The notes: generated from the sequence alone by a model not told the origin. Shown: positions 24,446 through 34,905, numbered from the stretch's first letter. The stretch is DNA of 64,000 bases from Janibacter sp. Soil728 (GCF_001428305.1 NZ_LMRZ01000001.1:62289-126288), one strand, 5' to 3'. Made by a program: numbers and translations.

Positions 24446-26673
24446 ACGATCAGCCAGGACCAGCCGGGTCGAGCGAATCCACACCAGCGCGCCTGCACAA
24501 GGTCGCGCCGGGAGCCCTCGTCACGTACGAAAAGAAGACCGTCCGCATCGTCAGTTTCGAGCGTGGGCCCGCCGGAAGGCTGGAAGCCCTGATCGATAAC
24601 GGGTCAGGTCTCCAACGGGTCCCCATCGCTTCCTTGTTCGCGGCCATCGCGGACCTGGAACCGGCGACACCCGACGCCGAGACCGAGGCGGAGTTCCAGT
24701 CACCGCTCCTGGCTGAGCTCCCCGACGAGGAGCGCAAGCGGATCGAGACTCGCTACCGCGACCTGAAGCAGGCTGCCACCGGCAGCCGCCACGGCACCCC
24801 GGAGGCGGACCGCGCGCGGGGAGTGCTCTCGCCCACCTACGACCCGCTAGTGCACAACAAGGGCGAACGATGGAGGGCGAAGTCCGAAGAGCTAAAGGCG
24901 CGGGGCGAGTCCGCCACCTCGGTCCCGCAACTTCGACGCCAACTCGACGCCGTCGACCTCAACGGAATCGAAGCGCTGATCCACGGCAACAAGAAGGCCC
25001 GCAAGCATCAACTGGCTGGTGCCGACGAAGAGGTGATCGCGGTGCTAACCGAGTTCCTCCACGCGCAACCCGGTCGAGCCCGCACGAGCAACAAGGCACT
25101 CCTGGTGCTCGGCAAGGCGGCGCTGGCTCAGGCTGGTGTCGGCCAGGAGCTGACCGACTACAAGCTGCGCATCATCATCGGCGAACTCTCCCGGGCCCTC
25201 GACCTCCATCACGAGGCCAAAGGCCGAGAACGCGTGGCGCTGAAGCCCGACGTCGTCTACGGCCGACGGCTCGTCTCGCGACCCGGTGAGATCGTCCAGA
25301 TCGACGCAACGACCACCAACATCCACGTCTTTGACCCCCGACTCGGCTGGATCCGCTCGACAATCCTCACCGCCATCGACGTCTTCACCCGCTGCGTCCT
25401 CGCCCTTCGGGTCATCACCGGATCAGCGACCACCCGGGACGTGACCATGCTTCTGTGGGACATCGGCCGACCAACTGTGACTCGATCCGGCTACCCCTAC
25501 GAACTCATCCACCACCACGGGATGCCTCGCCTGATCGCCGTCAATCACGACCCCGATGAGCCGGCCGACTCGAACCACATCGACATCTTGGGAACCAAGC
25601 CGGCGCTCATCCCCAGCGCGATCGTTGTCGATCACGGGCGTGAGTTCGACTCGGAACACTTGATGTCCGCCTGCGCCCGCATCGACGTGGACGTGATCTT
25701 CTGCCCGCCCCGAGCGGCCCATGCGAAGGGAGTGGTCGAGTCCCTCCACAACGGTTGGCGCGAGGTCCAGTCCCTCTTGACCGCGTACAAGGGCGCCAAC
25801 GTCAACAACCATCCCAAGGGCGTCGAGGACCTCGCCACGCTGACAGCTCAAGACCTACGCGACGCCCTATGGGAGTACGTGCTGGAGATCTACCACTGGC
25901 GCGAACACCAAGGACTCGCCGACCTCCACAACTCCCAGACGCCCCTGTGCCCAGCCGGTGTCTTCGAGGCCTACCTTGAATCAGGAGGCGAGGTCACCGT
26001 CCCGACGGACCCCTTCCGGCTCATCCAGCTGCTGTCCTCGAAGAAGTGCCTGGTCCAGCCCTACGGGATCAACATCAACGGACGCGTCTACAACAACGCA
26101 ACGTTGGTCTCCCTTCGTCAACACCTCGCACGAGGGGTGGGCACGCCGGCCACGCCCCTCCTGGTCTTCTACGACCGCTGGGACATCAGCCGGGTCTACA
26201 CGCGGCATCCGGTCACTGGGGAGTGGCTGTGCATCCCACGAGCCGGCGAATCACCGCACGCTCTTATGCCCTGCAGCGACGCCTTCGACACAGCCATCCG
26301 CAAGCAACTCATCCGTGGTGACTCCCGTCCCCTGAACGCCACAGACCTCACCAACGCCAGCGCCGAGTTCGTCAACCGTTGGGCACCCGAGAAGTTCACC
26401 GACCGCAACGAAGCCCGAATCTTGGCCCTCGAAGCCGGCCGCGCCCACGACTACGCGCACGACCTCGCCGACGCCAGCCCCGAGTTCCGCGAGCTCGCCT
26501 TCGGGAACAGCAACGACCGGGAGACCCTCCCAGGAGAAATCGTCCAGACCACGGCCGACAGCGACGACATCCTCGACTCCGACCTGGCCGACCAGGACGA
26601 AGAGATCGACCTCGACAACCTCGACGACTACTCCCCCGACAACGCCATCCTCGGCCGCAAGGAGGCCTCGTGA
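24427..26673 (+). CDS. tnsB: TnsB-like DDE transposase, 748 aa
   Basis: Carries out DNA cleavage and strand transfer at the 3' ends. The DDE triad is Asp293 (QIDATTTN), Asp402 (IVVDHGREFDS) and Glu438 (HAKGVVESLHNG), with 35 residues between the last two, the classic D-35-E spacing. The N-terminal part is DNA-binding (HTH-type, LRIIIGELSRALDLH). After the catalytic core comes a Mu-type beta-barrel (KKCLVQPYGININGRVYNNA), and an acidic tail ends the protein. The tail probably contacts TnsC (family knowledge). ATG 24427 lies inside the end of tnsA, and the stop overlaps tnsC (GTGA). Confidence 0.95.
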   Translation: MPHQSVNDQPGPAGSSESTPARLHKVAPGALVTYEKKTVRIVSFERGPAGRLEALIDNGSGLQRVPIASLFAAIADLEPATPDAETEAEFQSPLLAELPDEERKRIETRYRDLKQAATGSRHGTPEADRARGVLSPTYDPLVHNKGERWRAKSEELKARGESATSVPQLRRQLDAVDLNGIEALIHGNKKARKHQLAGADEEVIAVLTEFLHAQPGRARTSNKALLVLGKAALAQAGVGQELTDYKLRIIIGELSRALDLHHEAKGRERVALKPDVVYGRRLVSRPGEIVQIDATTTNIHVFDPRLGWIRSTILTAIDVFTRCVLALRVITGSATTRDVTMLLWDIGRPTVTRSGYPYELIHHHGMPRLIAVNHDPDEPADSNHIDILGTKPALIPSAIVVDHGREFDSEHLMSACARIDVDVIFCPPRAAHAKGVVESLHNGWREVQSLLTAYKGANVNNHPKGVEDLATLTAQDLRDALWEYVLEIYHWREHQGLADLHNSQTPLCPAGVFEAYLESGGEVTVPTDPFRLIQLLSSKKCLVQPYGININGRVYNNATLVSLRQHLARGVGTPATPLLVFYDRWDISRVYTRHPVTGEWLCIPRAGESPHALMPCSDAFDTAIRKQLIRGDSRPLNATDLTNASAEFVNRWAPEKFTDRNEARILALEAGRAHDYAHDLADASPEFRELAFGNSNDRETLPGEIVQTTADSDDILDSDLADQDEEIDLDNLDDYSPDNAILGRKEAS

Positions 26674-27662
26674 GCACCTTCCACGCCGACGACCCCTCGA
26701 CCTGGCCGGCACACATCGAGTGGCTCCAGAAGCGCGCAAAACCCCGCAGCGGCGAGCCCCTCGACGCGTACGTGGAATGGAACCTCGGCATCGGCCCCCT
26801 CGTCACGGACGACACGAAGAACGTCGAGAGTGCCATTGCCCGAGCGCAACACCGCAGCCGCCGCGCACCGTTGGGTGGCCGCGACGTGGTCATCATCGAC
26901 GGTTCACCTCTGGCCGGGAAGACCTTCGCCGCACTGTCCGTCGCTCTGAAGCAGACCGCGAAGGCGCAGACAGAACCACCACCCCACCCCACCTGCGTGC
27001 ACCCAAGACCTTGGGCCTATGCAGAAGTACGGCGCCAGACGGGCGCCGCTGGCGTAGCTCGATCTCTGGCTCAGAGTGTCGGAGCGCTCGTGGATTCGAA
27101 ACGCCCGTCGCTGGCCGACTGCATCTCCGCCATCCGCCACATGACGCCCAAGGTCGGGTTCCAGGGGTACATCGTCGACGACGTGCACGGCATGCTCGGC
27201 GCTGGGTCGAAGGATTCAACAGCGCTGGCCACGGGTCTGAAGAGCCTGATCACTGGCATCCCCGTTCCCGCTGTCATCATCGGGGCCGACCTGAAGCGGG
27301 ACGGCATCTTCCAAGGCACCGCCGGCGAACAGGTACGCCTATCCGCTCACGACTGGGTGATGTGCGGCGACTGGAAGACCCCAGACGGTAAGTCCACGAC
27401 GGGATGGGAACGGCTTCTACGGGAGCTCAAGCACCACCTGGCCCTACCCGGGGGCGCGAAACAGTTCCGCCTGACGCATGGAGCGCTCCACGCGCTGGTC
27501 GAAGGGTCCCTCGGGCGCCCCGGCCTCGCGATCAGGTGGGTGACCTCGGCAGCGAACTACGCCATCGCGAACGAGGCCACCCTCGACCACGACGCACTGA
27601 CAACGACCTACTCAGAGATCGACCCCGCACGGGCGACCCTGTCCATGGAGGTCAGGGCATGA
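26670..27662 (+). CDS. tnsC: TnsC-like AAA+ ATPase regulator, 330 aa
   Basis: The ATP-dependent adaptor that links target selection by TniQ to the TnsAB transposase. Walker A GSPLAGKT starts at residue 78 and Walker B is GYIVDDVHGM (Asp170, Asp171). The GTG at 26670 is preceded by GGAGG (26661-26665) and overlaps the tnsB stop. The protein is shorter than Tn7 TnsC and lacks the long terminal arms, similar to TniB/TnsC of other Tn7-like groups. It overlaps tniQ by ATGA at its 3' end. Confidence 0.92.
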   Translation: MSTFHADDPSTWPAHIEWLQKRAKPRSGEPLDAYVEWNLGIGPLVTDDTKNVESAIARAQHRSRRAPLGGRDVVIIDGSPLAGKTFAALSVALKQTAKAQTEPPPHPTCVHPRPWAYAEVRRQTGAAGVARSLAQSVGALVDSKRPSLADCISAIRHMTPKVGFQGYIVDDVHGMLGAGSKDSTALATGLKSLITGIPVPAVIIGADLKRDGIFQGTAGEQVRLSAHDWVMCGDWKTPDGKSTTGWERLLRELKHHLALPGGAKQFRLTHGALHALVEGSLGRPGLAIRWVTSAANYAIANEATLDHDALTTTYSEIDPARATLSMEVRA

Positions 27663-29152
27663 CCCCGCTACCTCTGCGTGTCGCCCCGCACCCGAACGAG
27701 GCGTGGCACGGATACCTCGCCCGCACTGCAGCCCAGTACGACGCGACCGTTGCCAGGCTGGCCGACCATATCCGGCTTCGGCGCGACGGCCGGTGGCCGG
27801 GCTACCACGGTGTCCTCCTCGACGCGCAGACCGCCTCGGCGACCGCCGAGGAGCTCAACCTCGAGGCGACGGAGGTCCTGCAAATGCAGCTGGCCAGCCT
27901 CGACCAGTCAGCGTTCGACTTGACCGGGCTAGACATCCCTCAGAGACATCAAATGGCCGCGACCCAGCGAGTGACGAACCAAGGGTGGGTCTTCCTCGCC
28001 GGCGGTCGCTACTGCGCGACCTGCCTGCGAACTGACGGCGTATGGCGCCTGGAGTGGCGGATCCCGTGGATCACCACGTGCACCCTTCACGGGTGCTGGC
28101 TGGAGCACCGATGCCCCCGCTGTGAAGGGGTCATTGGCCGGTACAACGGCCTCAACGCAACTGCCCCTTCCCGAGCGGCCACCCGGATCGGTTCACGTTT
28201 CTGCGACCTCCCCTTCGGCCACGGGACCTGTGGGGCCGACCTTGCGGAAGGAGACATGAGGCCATGCCCTCCGGAGGCAACCGAGTCCACGAGGAACTTC
28301 CGCACGACTATCGGTTCGCAGGTCGGCGTCGTCGCAGGCAAGCAACAAAGCAGTCTGAAGACGCTGCAGGCGTGGCAGGCAGCCATCGGCATATCCATCT
28401 CGCTCGGACGCAGCCGCACCACCACAGCGCTTCGAAACCACCGATGGACATCGCCACCACGCGATGCCCTGGAGGTTCACCAGCTCGTCATGGACGTCGC
28501 ACCCTTCGTGAAGGCCGAGTCCGTCGACCAGGCAGCTGACGAACTCCTCGAGTGGTGTCGTACCGCCGGTATCCCCAGTCCGCACCGAGACACCTTCGCA
28601 CGAGCCACGCGGCCAGCCTCTGCCCTGACACCCGTGACGACTACCGCCCTCGCTCGCGTAGGTAGGGTCCACATCCGCCTAGCCCGACAGCGCGTACATG
28701 ACCAGCAGACGCTGCCACTGCTCCCATGGGCTCCCGACGATGTGCCGCAACTGGCGTGGCCCTGCACGCTCCCACCGAAGTGGCGGACGAGCACTCGCCC
28801 CGACCAGCTCATCCTCCGCGCCGTCCTCGCAATGCTGCTCGTCCGCATGCACAGCGGCGCCACCTGGGCCGACTCCGGGGCCACGTTGGGCATCCCGCCG
28901 GACAAGGCCCGCAACTGGACCCGCTACTGCTTCTCCGCGCGGTTCCACCACCTCAAGGACGACCTGATCAACGCCGCACAGAGCACGGCCGATGTGCTCC
29001 CACACCAGCCCACACGGGCAGCGTGGCACCGCAGACCGGATGTCACCGACGACTTCGGCACCTGCTCCCTCAAGCAGGCCCAGGCACCCCGGTGCCGCAA
29101 TGACGACCCCACCGCCACGTGGTGCCCCTGCACATCGGAGTCGCGTCCATGA
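27659..29152 (+). CDS. tniQ: TniQ-family target-selection protein 1, 497 aa
   Basis: Begins MTPLPLRVAPHPNEAWHGYL, the standard TniQ opening. It contains the zinc-finger pair CATCLRTDGVWR ... WITTCTLHGCWLEHRCPRC (CxxC and HxxxxxHxCPxC type), then a helical C-terminal region with a late HTH-like segment (SGATWADSGATLGIPPDKAR). TniQ/TnsD proteins bind the attachment DNA or another guide and recruit TnsC. The start overlaps tnsC (ATGA) and the stop overlaps the second tniQ (ATGA). The presence of two TniQ genes suggests two target pathways or a hetero-complex. Confidence 0.9.
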   Translation: MTPLPLRVAPHPNEAWHGYLARTAAQYDATVARLADHIRLRRDGRWPGYHGVLLDAQTASATAEELNLEATEVLQMQLASLDQSAFDLTGLDIPQRHQMAATQRVTNQGWVFLAGGRYCATCLRTDGVWRLEWRIPWITTCTLHGCWLEHRCPRCEGVIGRYNGLNATAPSRAATRIGSRFCDLPFGHGTCGADLAEGDMRPCPPEATESTRNFRTTIGSQVGVVAGKQQSSLKTLQAWQAAIGISISLGRSRTTTALRNHRWTSPPRDALEVHQLVMDVAPFVKAESVDQAADELLEWCRTAGIPSPHRDTFARATRPASALTPVTTTALARVGRVHIRLARQRVHDQQTLPLLPWAPDDVPQLAWPCTLPPKWRTSTRPDQLILRAVLAMLLVRMHSGATWADSGATLGIPPDKARNWTRYCFSARFHHLKDDLINAAQSTADVLPHQPTRAAWHRRPDVTDDFGTCSLKQAQAPRCRNDDPTATWCPCTSESRP

Positions 29153-30462
29153 ACCCAGACCTGAACGAGAACGTCACACCCCTTGCACTGCGCGTCGCCC
29201 CTTTCAAAGGGGAGGCTTGGCCCGCTTACCTCGAACGAACGGGCGATGAGTACCAGTGCCACCCAGCAACCCTCGTCGAGCCCATTAGCCGCCGCTGGGC
29301 CAACCGGTTACATCGCGGCCGCACCGCGTGCACGTCCGGGGTCTCCATGACCCAGCCCGTGGCGGCGGCGGTGGCCAAGCGGCTCAACCTCTGTCACACC
29401 GAAGTGCTGGCCATGCAGTTGTCAGCCCACCAGGGCATCACCCTCAGCCTCGACGAGGGCACCATCGCCCTCTTCGACCCGGTCGTCGGAACAGCAAAGG
29501 CCCGTGACGTAGGCAGTGTCGGGTGGGTTGCCCACCCCAGATCGCGGCGGTGGTGCCCTCGCTGCGACCGAGAGCGACCAGACGTCGACCTGCTCGTCTG
29601 GCGCTACCCCTGGGTGACCGTATGCCTTCAGCACGAAGCCCTACTCCGCCCCTGCGCCAAGGGTGACTCCGAGAACGCCACCTCGTTTGACTGGCAAGGT
29701 CTGGTCGACACTCAGGCCGACCTCGAGGCCATTCTGGCGGGCAGACGGTCCTTCCAACGGCTGTCCGTCCGGGACGGCTTCACCGAACTGCTGGCTGCCA
29801 CCGCCGTGCTCGCAAGCCGAAGGGGAACCTCAGCGCTCGAGCCAACGGACATCTGGCAGCCCAGCTTCATGGCCAAACTCCTGCCCGACGCCTTCACCGC
29901 CGTCGAGACGGCGATCGATGAGTGGCCACACGCTCTCGACGACCTGGTCCGTGGCAGGCACAAGGGCGCCTACCTCAACCATGTACTGCAAAAGTTCGGT
30001 GCAACCAGTCCTTTCGGGCTGCGCTCGGACCTCACGCGCTACGTCTCGGAGCCGGGCCACTTCCTCGACCCATGGGCGCGCGACATCCGCATCCCCAGCG
30101 AGCACCAACCTCTCGTGACCCCGCGGACCAGAGCCGCTGCCATGACCTCTCTTCCCCGCATGATCCCCAAGCACCTGGCAGTACCGACCCTGACGGACTT
30201 CACGCCTTGGCTAACCACCCGCGACGTCCAGATCGCTGCCGCTCAGGCTGCGTTCATGCTGGCCACGGGAGGGAACCTCAAAGAGGCCTGCGATCATCTG
30301 AACTGGCCCGGGACCCGGCAGGTCCCGCTACGGCGACTGTGGTGGCATCTTGAGTCAACGGGCCAATTCGGGGAATACCTCGACGCATTACAGCGAGCCT
30401 CGCGCTCCCTCTTAAGCGACCGGCGGTCGACTGAAGCCGACCAGGCATCCCCGACTGAGTAG
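29149..30462 (+). CDS. tniQ: TniQ-family target-selection protein 2, 437 aa
   Basis: Starts with the same pattern as TniQ 1 (TPLALRVAPFKGEAWPAYLE) and has one clear zinc motif (RRWCPRCDRE ... VTVCLQHEALLRPC). The rest diverges from TniQ 1, so the copies are old paralogues rather than a recent duplication. Last gene of the five-gene overlapping operon. Paired TniQ proteins are known in several Tn7-like groups, where one recognises the chromosomal site and the other another target or a guide complex (established for CAST and TnsD/TnsE-like systems; the role here is inferred). Confidence 0.87.
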   Translation: MNPDLNENVTPLALRVAPFKGEAWPAYLERTGDEYQCHPATLVEPISRRWANRLHRGRTACTSGVSMTQPVAAAVAKRLNLCHTEVLAMQLSAHQGITLSLDEGTIALFDPVVGTAKARDVGSVGWVAHPRSRRWCPRCDRERPDVDLLVWRYPWVTVCLQHEALLRPCAKGDSENATSFDWQGLVDTQADLEAILAGRRSFQRLSVRDGFTELLAATAVLASRRGTSALEPTDIWQPSFMAKLLPDAFTAVETAIDEWPHALDDLVRGRHKGAYLNHVLQKFGATSPFGLRSDLTRYVSEPGHFLDPWARDIRIPSEHQPLVTPRTRAAAMTSLPRMIPKHLAVPTLTDFTPWLTTRDVQIAAAQAAFMLATGGNLKEACDHLNWPGTRQVPLRRLWWHLESTGQFGEYLDALQRASRSLLSDRRSTEADQASPTE

Positions 30463-30578
30463 CGCTCGACCGGCTACCTGACAAATGTCGTTCGCGAGGA
30501 GCCACGGGACCCCAGAAGCGAGTTGAATGGCACCAGATAGTCGGAAGAAGGCCGGACACCAACCTTGGGGGGCAAGCC

Positions 30579-33500
30579 GTGGCTCCAAAGCGGAAGCGAG
30601 GGGCACCCTCAGGTCAGACGCGGTCGAGGAGCCCGCGGCGTCCTGCGCGCAAAGAACAACCGAACGGAGCAGCCACTCAAACGACGCTTGACCGTCGGCG
30701 CGCCATGGACCCCCAGAATCTCTGGGACGACCTCCGACAGGGCTCACGCAACGTCGCGGGCGTGACGTGGCAGGTCGACGTATGCGTGTACATGCTGATC
30801 GCCGGCCACGCTGGTGAGCTGCCCTTCGTCTGTATCACTCCAGAGGGCTATGAGGATGCCGACTGCGAGCACGCGAACGGCGCCCAGACATTCGTGCAGA
30901 TGAAGGAGGTCAGTGCCGGCCAAGGGCGTCTTGCTGCGGCTGCGGTTGCCATGGCTCTAGCCCATGCGGAAGCAAGTGGGAGAGGTTCCGAGATCACCCT
31001 GGTGACCGACGGGACCTTGGGGTCTGGCCTCTCTTTCACTGGCTGGTTTGACGTACTTTCCAGTCAGCAGACTCAGGGCGTCGAAAACGTCGTCAATGCC
31101 CTAATCGACCTCAAATATGGCGGTGGCGAGGCCAAAAGCATCGTGTCGCGGGCCCACGTGGTTCAACTGCCGTACCGCGTGAGAGAACTGAGTGAACAAC
31201 TCCTGGCACAGTCGACAGGACGCCCCGCCACCGTGTGCGGACTTTCTGTGGGCAAGCTGACCGAGCTGATCGCAGATGCTTCGGCAGCTCAGCGCCACAG
31301 TAAGCCCCAGGCAGCACGCCGGCTCCGGACGACCGACGTCGATCAGGTTGTCTCCAGCGTCCAAGATGCCGTCGACACGCGCGGACTTGACCGGGCCCAG
31401 CAAGCGGGCGTCTGTGAACCCGCCGACTTCCTTGCGCCCGACGCCGTCCCGGCCCGAACGTTCTATCTCGGCATGGACGGCCAGCCTGGCCACGTGGCGG
31501 CCAACCTTGATGTCATCCGCCCCATCGAACTCGTCGCTTGTGCAGAGGGCCTGCGCGACGAGCACAGTGTGCTGATTCTTGGCCCGTCCGGTTCTGGCAA
31601 ATCGGTCCTCCTCTGGCGGGCTGCCCGCGACTTGGTTCCCTCGTCCCGGGTCCTGAGAGTTCGTCGGGTGGCCACCGAGAACGATGCGGTTTCGCTGGGT
31701 CGTCACGTACGTCTCATGCGCCCGAGCGAACATAGCCCAGTACTCGTAGTCGCCGACGATCTCGGCCGGCCCGCAACCGCGGCTTGGCCCGACGCTGCTA
31801 AGCGGCTGCGAGAAACCCAGCACACTTATCTGCTGGGTGCTGCTCGAGCAGAGGACTTCCATCCAAGCTTGCTGGTTGGTGCAACCCGAGTCGTCCAACC
31901 CCACCTCGACCTTGCCACGGCGAGAGAGATTGGATCACGTGCGCAGGACATGGGGATAACTCTGCGTATGGATGTGCAAGAGGCTCTTGCCGAGAGCGAG
32001 GGACTACTGATGGAATTCTTGGCTGTCCTCACAACGGGTCAGCGGCTGCGCCAAGTCCTCAGCACCCAAGTAGCCGATCTAGCTCGCCCGGATCGGCGGT
32101 TGCAGCGAGACGCGGCGCGGCTACTTACAGCTGCCCATGCGCTCGGACTCTCCCTTGACTCCAACCGCCTAGCAGCAGCTCTAGCCCCTACAGGCGATGA
32201 GGCGCCAGTCGGCGATGCCCTTGCCATACTCCGCGACGAGCACATCATTGTTGAGGACCTGGGAACCTGGCGCGGCCTCCACGAACTTCGTTCGGCCACC
32301 ATCACCGAGCTCTTGCATGAGAGCCCTCCGCCCACCCTGGGCGCTACGTGGGCGCGTGTAGCCGCCCTACTCAAGCCGGGCGAGGCCGGCTGGATCCTGA
32401 GGCGAGCAGCCGAGCGGGACGCGGCTAGCGTCCCTGAACTAATCCCTGCCATTGGCCGCCTCATCACAGCCCCAGAACGCACCGCAGTTGAGGTGGCGAG
32501 AGTTCTAGAGGGCGCAGAACGCGCTGACAATGCCATCTACGCTCAAGCTTCGATCCCCGTCCTTCGCTCGAACCTCCGACCGGGGGTCCAACTGTCCGAC
32601 CTCGCCATGCTGGTTTACCCCACGCGGAACCAAGAGTTCACACTGGAGCCCTCCTCTTCTGAGGCATGGCGCACCATGATCAACAGGGTGAAGGACGTCG
32701 CGGCCCAGATGCCGCTCCGCGTTAACTTCGATAACACCTTGGCGGAGACCTGCGCGGCCCTGACGGACGGTGTCGTCGCGCGACTCCTGAGTGATTCCGA
32801 CATCGTCGACATAGTTCGCCTGCTCGAAGCAGGGCGTGAATACCTGAGGGTGCCCTTGCCAGCGATCCGCACTCTTACTCAGAGGGTAGAGAGGCCACAC
32901 GACGTGCGCACTGCGTTGGTGTACTCACGGCTGGTTTCTGCCTTGGCTCGCCATATCCCACCCAGCGAAATCGAGTCCGTGCTGGGCTCGCCCAACCAGC
33001 GGGCGCTAGCCGTCGCCCAGGCTGATCCGTGGACTCTTGCCGTCGAGGTCGATGCGGCCGGCGGCAAGATCCAAGTGCAACGGTTACTTCCTTTCGATGG
33101 GGCACTGCCTCCAGTGATGGACTGGGATTCGCCACGCACAGATCGATCTGAAGCACTCAACGTAGATGTCGTCGCTTGCATCGAACGACTAAAGGACGCA
33201 TGCCCTGAGATCAGTCAGTTCGAATTGCGAACACTGACCGCGTCTGGCACTCCTTATCGCGTCGCAGATCATGAGCCTGGGCACAAGAACATGCACCGTA
33301 AGCGGTTCCCCAACCGCTCCTCCGTTAGGCAGGCCGTTGGCTTTCAGGCTGCACTCCGCCGCGCGACTGAATCTCAAACTTGGACCGAGGTGATTCGAGA
33401 GCAGATCGAGGTAGCCAAAGAACTAGTCGATCTCAGCGCCCAAGTACCACTACGACTTAAGCCTCATGACAACAGCGGCCGAAGGACTGCTTGGCTCCAA

Positions 33501-34736
33501 CGCGTTGAGCAGGCGAACCATCGGCTCGCTGACATCAGTCCGCCTCCAATGGGTCGCACAGCGGGGCCTGCGGTAGCCGCAGGCCGACACGATCAAGTGG
33601 ACCGTCGTCGCGATGCCACCAGCCATGCCCTGTCTATCGCTGCCGACGCGTTGGAGGCGCTATGTCCGGGAGACCAAGCACAGTCGCCGCCCAGACCACT
33701 TGCCGTAGCTATGTCTTTGCGGTCGGCGGCCAAGACCCTCGAGGACGCCCTCGGAGAGGGCCGGACCGTTCTTGGACACCTCGGCTCGCCTATCCCCGAC
33801 GAGCTCATCAAGAACCTCGAGCGATCTGCCAATCTGGCAGCAGCCATCGCCACGGCGCCGAAGGTTTCGGGTCGGATCAGAGCTTCGGAACCCCTCGATT
33901 CGTCTGACGAGATCTGGGCTGATGTCGCGAGCCAGACGACCAGCGCGGCGTCAGTTCTGCTCCACCAGCTTCTCCACGATTTCTCTAGCCCCGAAATAGA
34001 GCGCGTCCTCGATCCCGACCCTCCAACGTGGTCTCTAGACCAGAAGGCATGGCTAATCACGGCATCCATGGACGATCTCGACCCGCTCGCGGAGCGACTC
34101 GACACGTTGTCAGACGACGACCGCAGCGAACTCGCCGGTCGACTCGTTGTACTTGCTGTCGGGCACCGTGGCCCCATTGGCCCCGACCAGGATCAAGGCA
34201 TGGCTGAGGCGCCCCTCAATTTCGCTGAGCCACACCGCGTCTCACTTGATGTGGGCCTTCAGCTGAGCTACAGCTCTTCTCGTTCACCCATCCCCTTGAC
34301 GCCCGAGCAAGCAGCCATGTGGGCCACAGCAAGCGGGCTCGCCCGCAATTCGGACGACCCTCTCCCGCCAATCGCTGCGCTGGAAGACCTAATCGTCCGA
34401 TCAACGAATGCTGCGCTGGTCCGTATGCGCCGGCTGCCCCCGGCACCTGCGCATCCCGTCTCACCCAGCACGTCTGAGGAAGGCCGACCACAGCCGACAC
34501 GGACGGCAAACGGTCTGACGAACAGCGCCGCCGCTGAAGCGCTTCGCACCCTGGAGTCGCAGGTCGCCGCCGAGGAAGCAGGGACCGCAACAACAGCATT
34601 GGCCGCGGTGGTGATCCCAGCCTCGACGGACGACGTCCTCACGAGTGATGAGAGTGTCCTCCTATCGGCAGTCCTTGCTCTTCACTTCGCTCGGTTGAGT
34701 CAGCAGAACGGCTTCGGCCAGGACCCCTACTCTTGA
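30579..34736 (+). CDS. Nuclease-STAND NTPase, candidate antiphage protein, 1385 aa
   Basis: First gene after the tns operon. Residues about 55-115 look like a Cap4/Mrr-type PD-(D/E)XK nuclease: VTWQVDVCVYMLIAG, then Glu92-Asp93 in EGYEDADCE and the Gln107-Met-Lys109 motif in FVQMKEV. A P-loop NTPase follows: Walker A GPSGSGKS (335-342) and Walker B LVVADDLG (Asp393-Asp394). About 850 residues of helical, repeat-like sequence complete the protein. This effector-STAND-sensor order is that of Avs and related antiphage NTPases, but the sequence matches none I can name. GTG 30579 follows GGGGGG. ATG 30705 is an alternative that drops a basic Arg/Ser-rich segment. Codon use is visibly more AT-rich than the core genes. 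Confidence 0.72.
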   Translation: MAPKRKRGAPSGQTRSRSPRRPARKEQPNGAATQTTLDRRRAMDPQNLWDDLRQGSRNVAGVTWQVDVCVYMLIAGHAGELPFVCITPEGYEDADCEHANGAQTFVQMKEVSAGQGRLAAAAVAMALAHAEASGRGSEITLVTDGTLGSGLSFTGWFDVLSSQQTQGVENVVNALIDLKYGGGEAKSIVSRAHVVQLPYRVRELSEQLLAQSTGRPATVCGLSVGKLTELIADASAAQRHSKPQAARRLRTTDVDQVVSSVQDAVDTRGLDRAQQAGVCEPADFLAPDAVPARTFYLGMDGQPGHVAANLDVIRPIELVACAEGLRDEHSVLILGPSGSGKSVLLWRAARDLVPSSRVLRVRRVATENDAVSLGRHVRLMRPSEHSPVLVVADDLGRPATAAWPDAAKRLRETQHTYLLGAARAEDFHPSLLVGATRVVQPHLDLATAREIGSRAQDMGITLRMDVQEALAESEGLLMEFLAVLTTGQRLRQVLSTQVADLARPDRRLQRDAARLLTAAHALGLSLDSNRLAAALAPTGDEAPVGDALAILRDEHIIVEDLGTWRGLHELRSATITELLHESPPPTLGATWARVAALLKPGEAGWILRRAAERDAASVPELIPAIGRLITAPERTAVEVARVLEGAERADNAIYAQASIPVLRSNLRPGVQLSDLAMLVYPTRNQEFTLEPSSSEAWRTMINRVKDVAAQMPLRVNFDNTLAETCAALTDGVVARLLSDSDIVDIVRLLEAGREYLRVPLPAIRTLTQRVERPHDVRTALVYSRLVSALARHIPPSEIESVLGSPNQRALAVAQADPWTLAVEVDAAGGKIQVQRLLPFDGALPPVMDWDSPRTDRSEALNVDVVACIERLKDACPEISQFELRTLTASGTPYRVADHEPGHKNMHRKRFPNRSSVRQAVGFQAALRRATESQTWTEVIREQIEVAKELVDLSAQVPLRLKPHDNSGRRTAWLQRVEQANHRLADISPPPMGRTAGPAVAAGRHDQVDRRRDATSHALSIAADALEALCPGDQAQSPPRPLAVAMSLRSAAKTLEDALGEGRTVLGHLGSPIPDELIKNLERSANLAAAIATAPKVSGRIRASEPLDSSDEIWADVASQTTSAASVLLHQLLHDFSSPEIERVLDPDPPTWSLDQKAWLITASMDDLDPLAERLDTLSDDDRSELAGRLVVLAVGHRGPIGPDQDQGMAEAPLNFAEPHRVSLDVGLQLSYSSSRSPIPLTPEQAAMWATASGLARNSDDPLPPIAALEDLIVRSTNAALVRMRRLPPAPAHPVSPSTSEEGRPQPTRTANGLTNSAAAEALRTLESQVAAEEAGTATTALAAVVIPASTDDVLTSDESVLLSAVLALHFARLSQQNGFGQDPYS

Positions 34737-34905
34737 TGTGATCCAGTCACAACCCCAACCACGCCACCCCAGTTCCCGGAGGCACCTACGGTGCTGGGTG
34801 GGCCGCACTCGAGCGACGACCGGCCGGCAGAGATGAAGTAGCGCCTGACAACGAAAAGGGGAGGATTCGTGCATCACAAAGCGAGTGGGGCGACGAGGTA
34901 TCCCG
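34737..34905. other. Spacer between the two cargo genes
   Basis: 169 bp with no gene. The STAND gene ends and the nuclease gene starts without an obvious terminator, so read-through transcription is possible. Confidence 0.3.
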
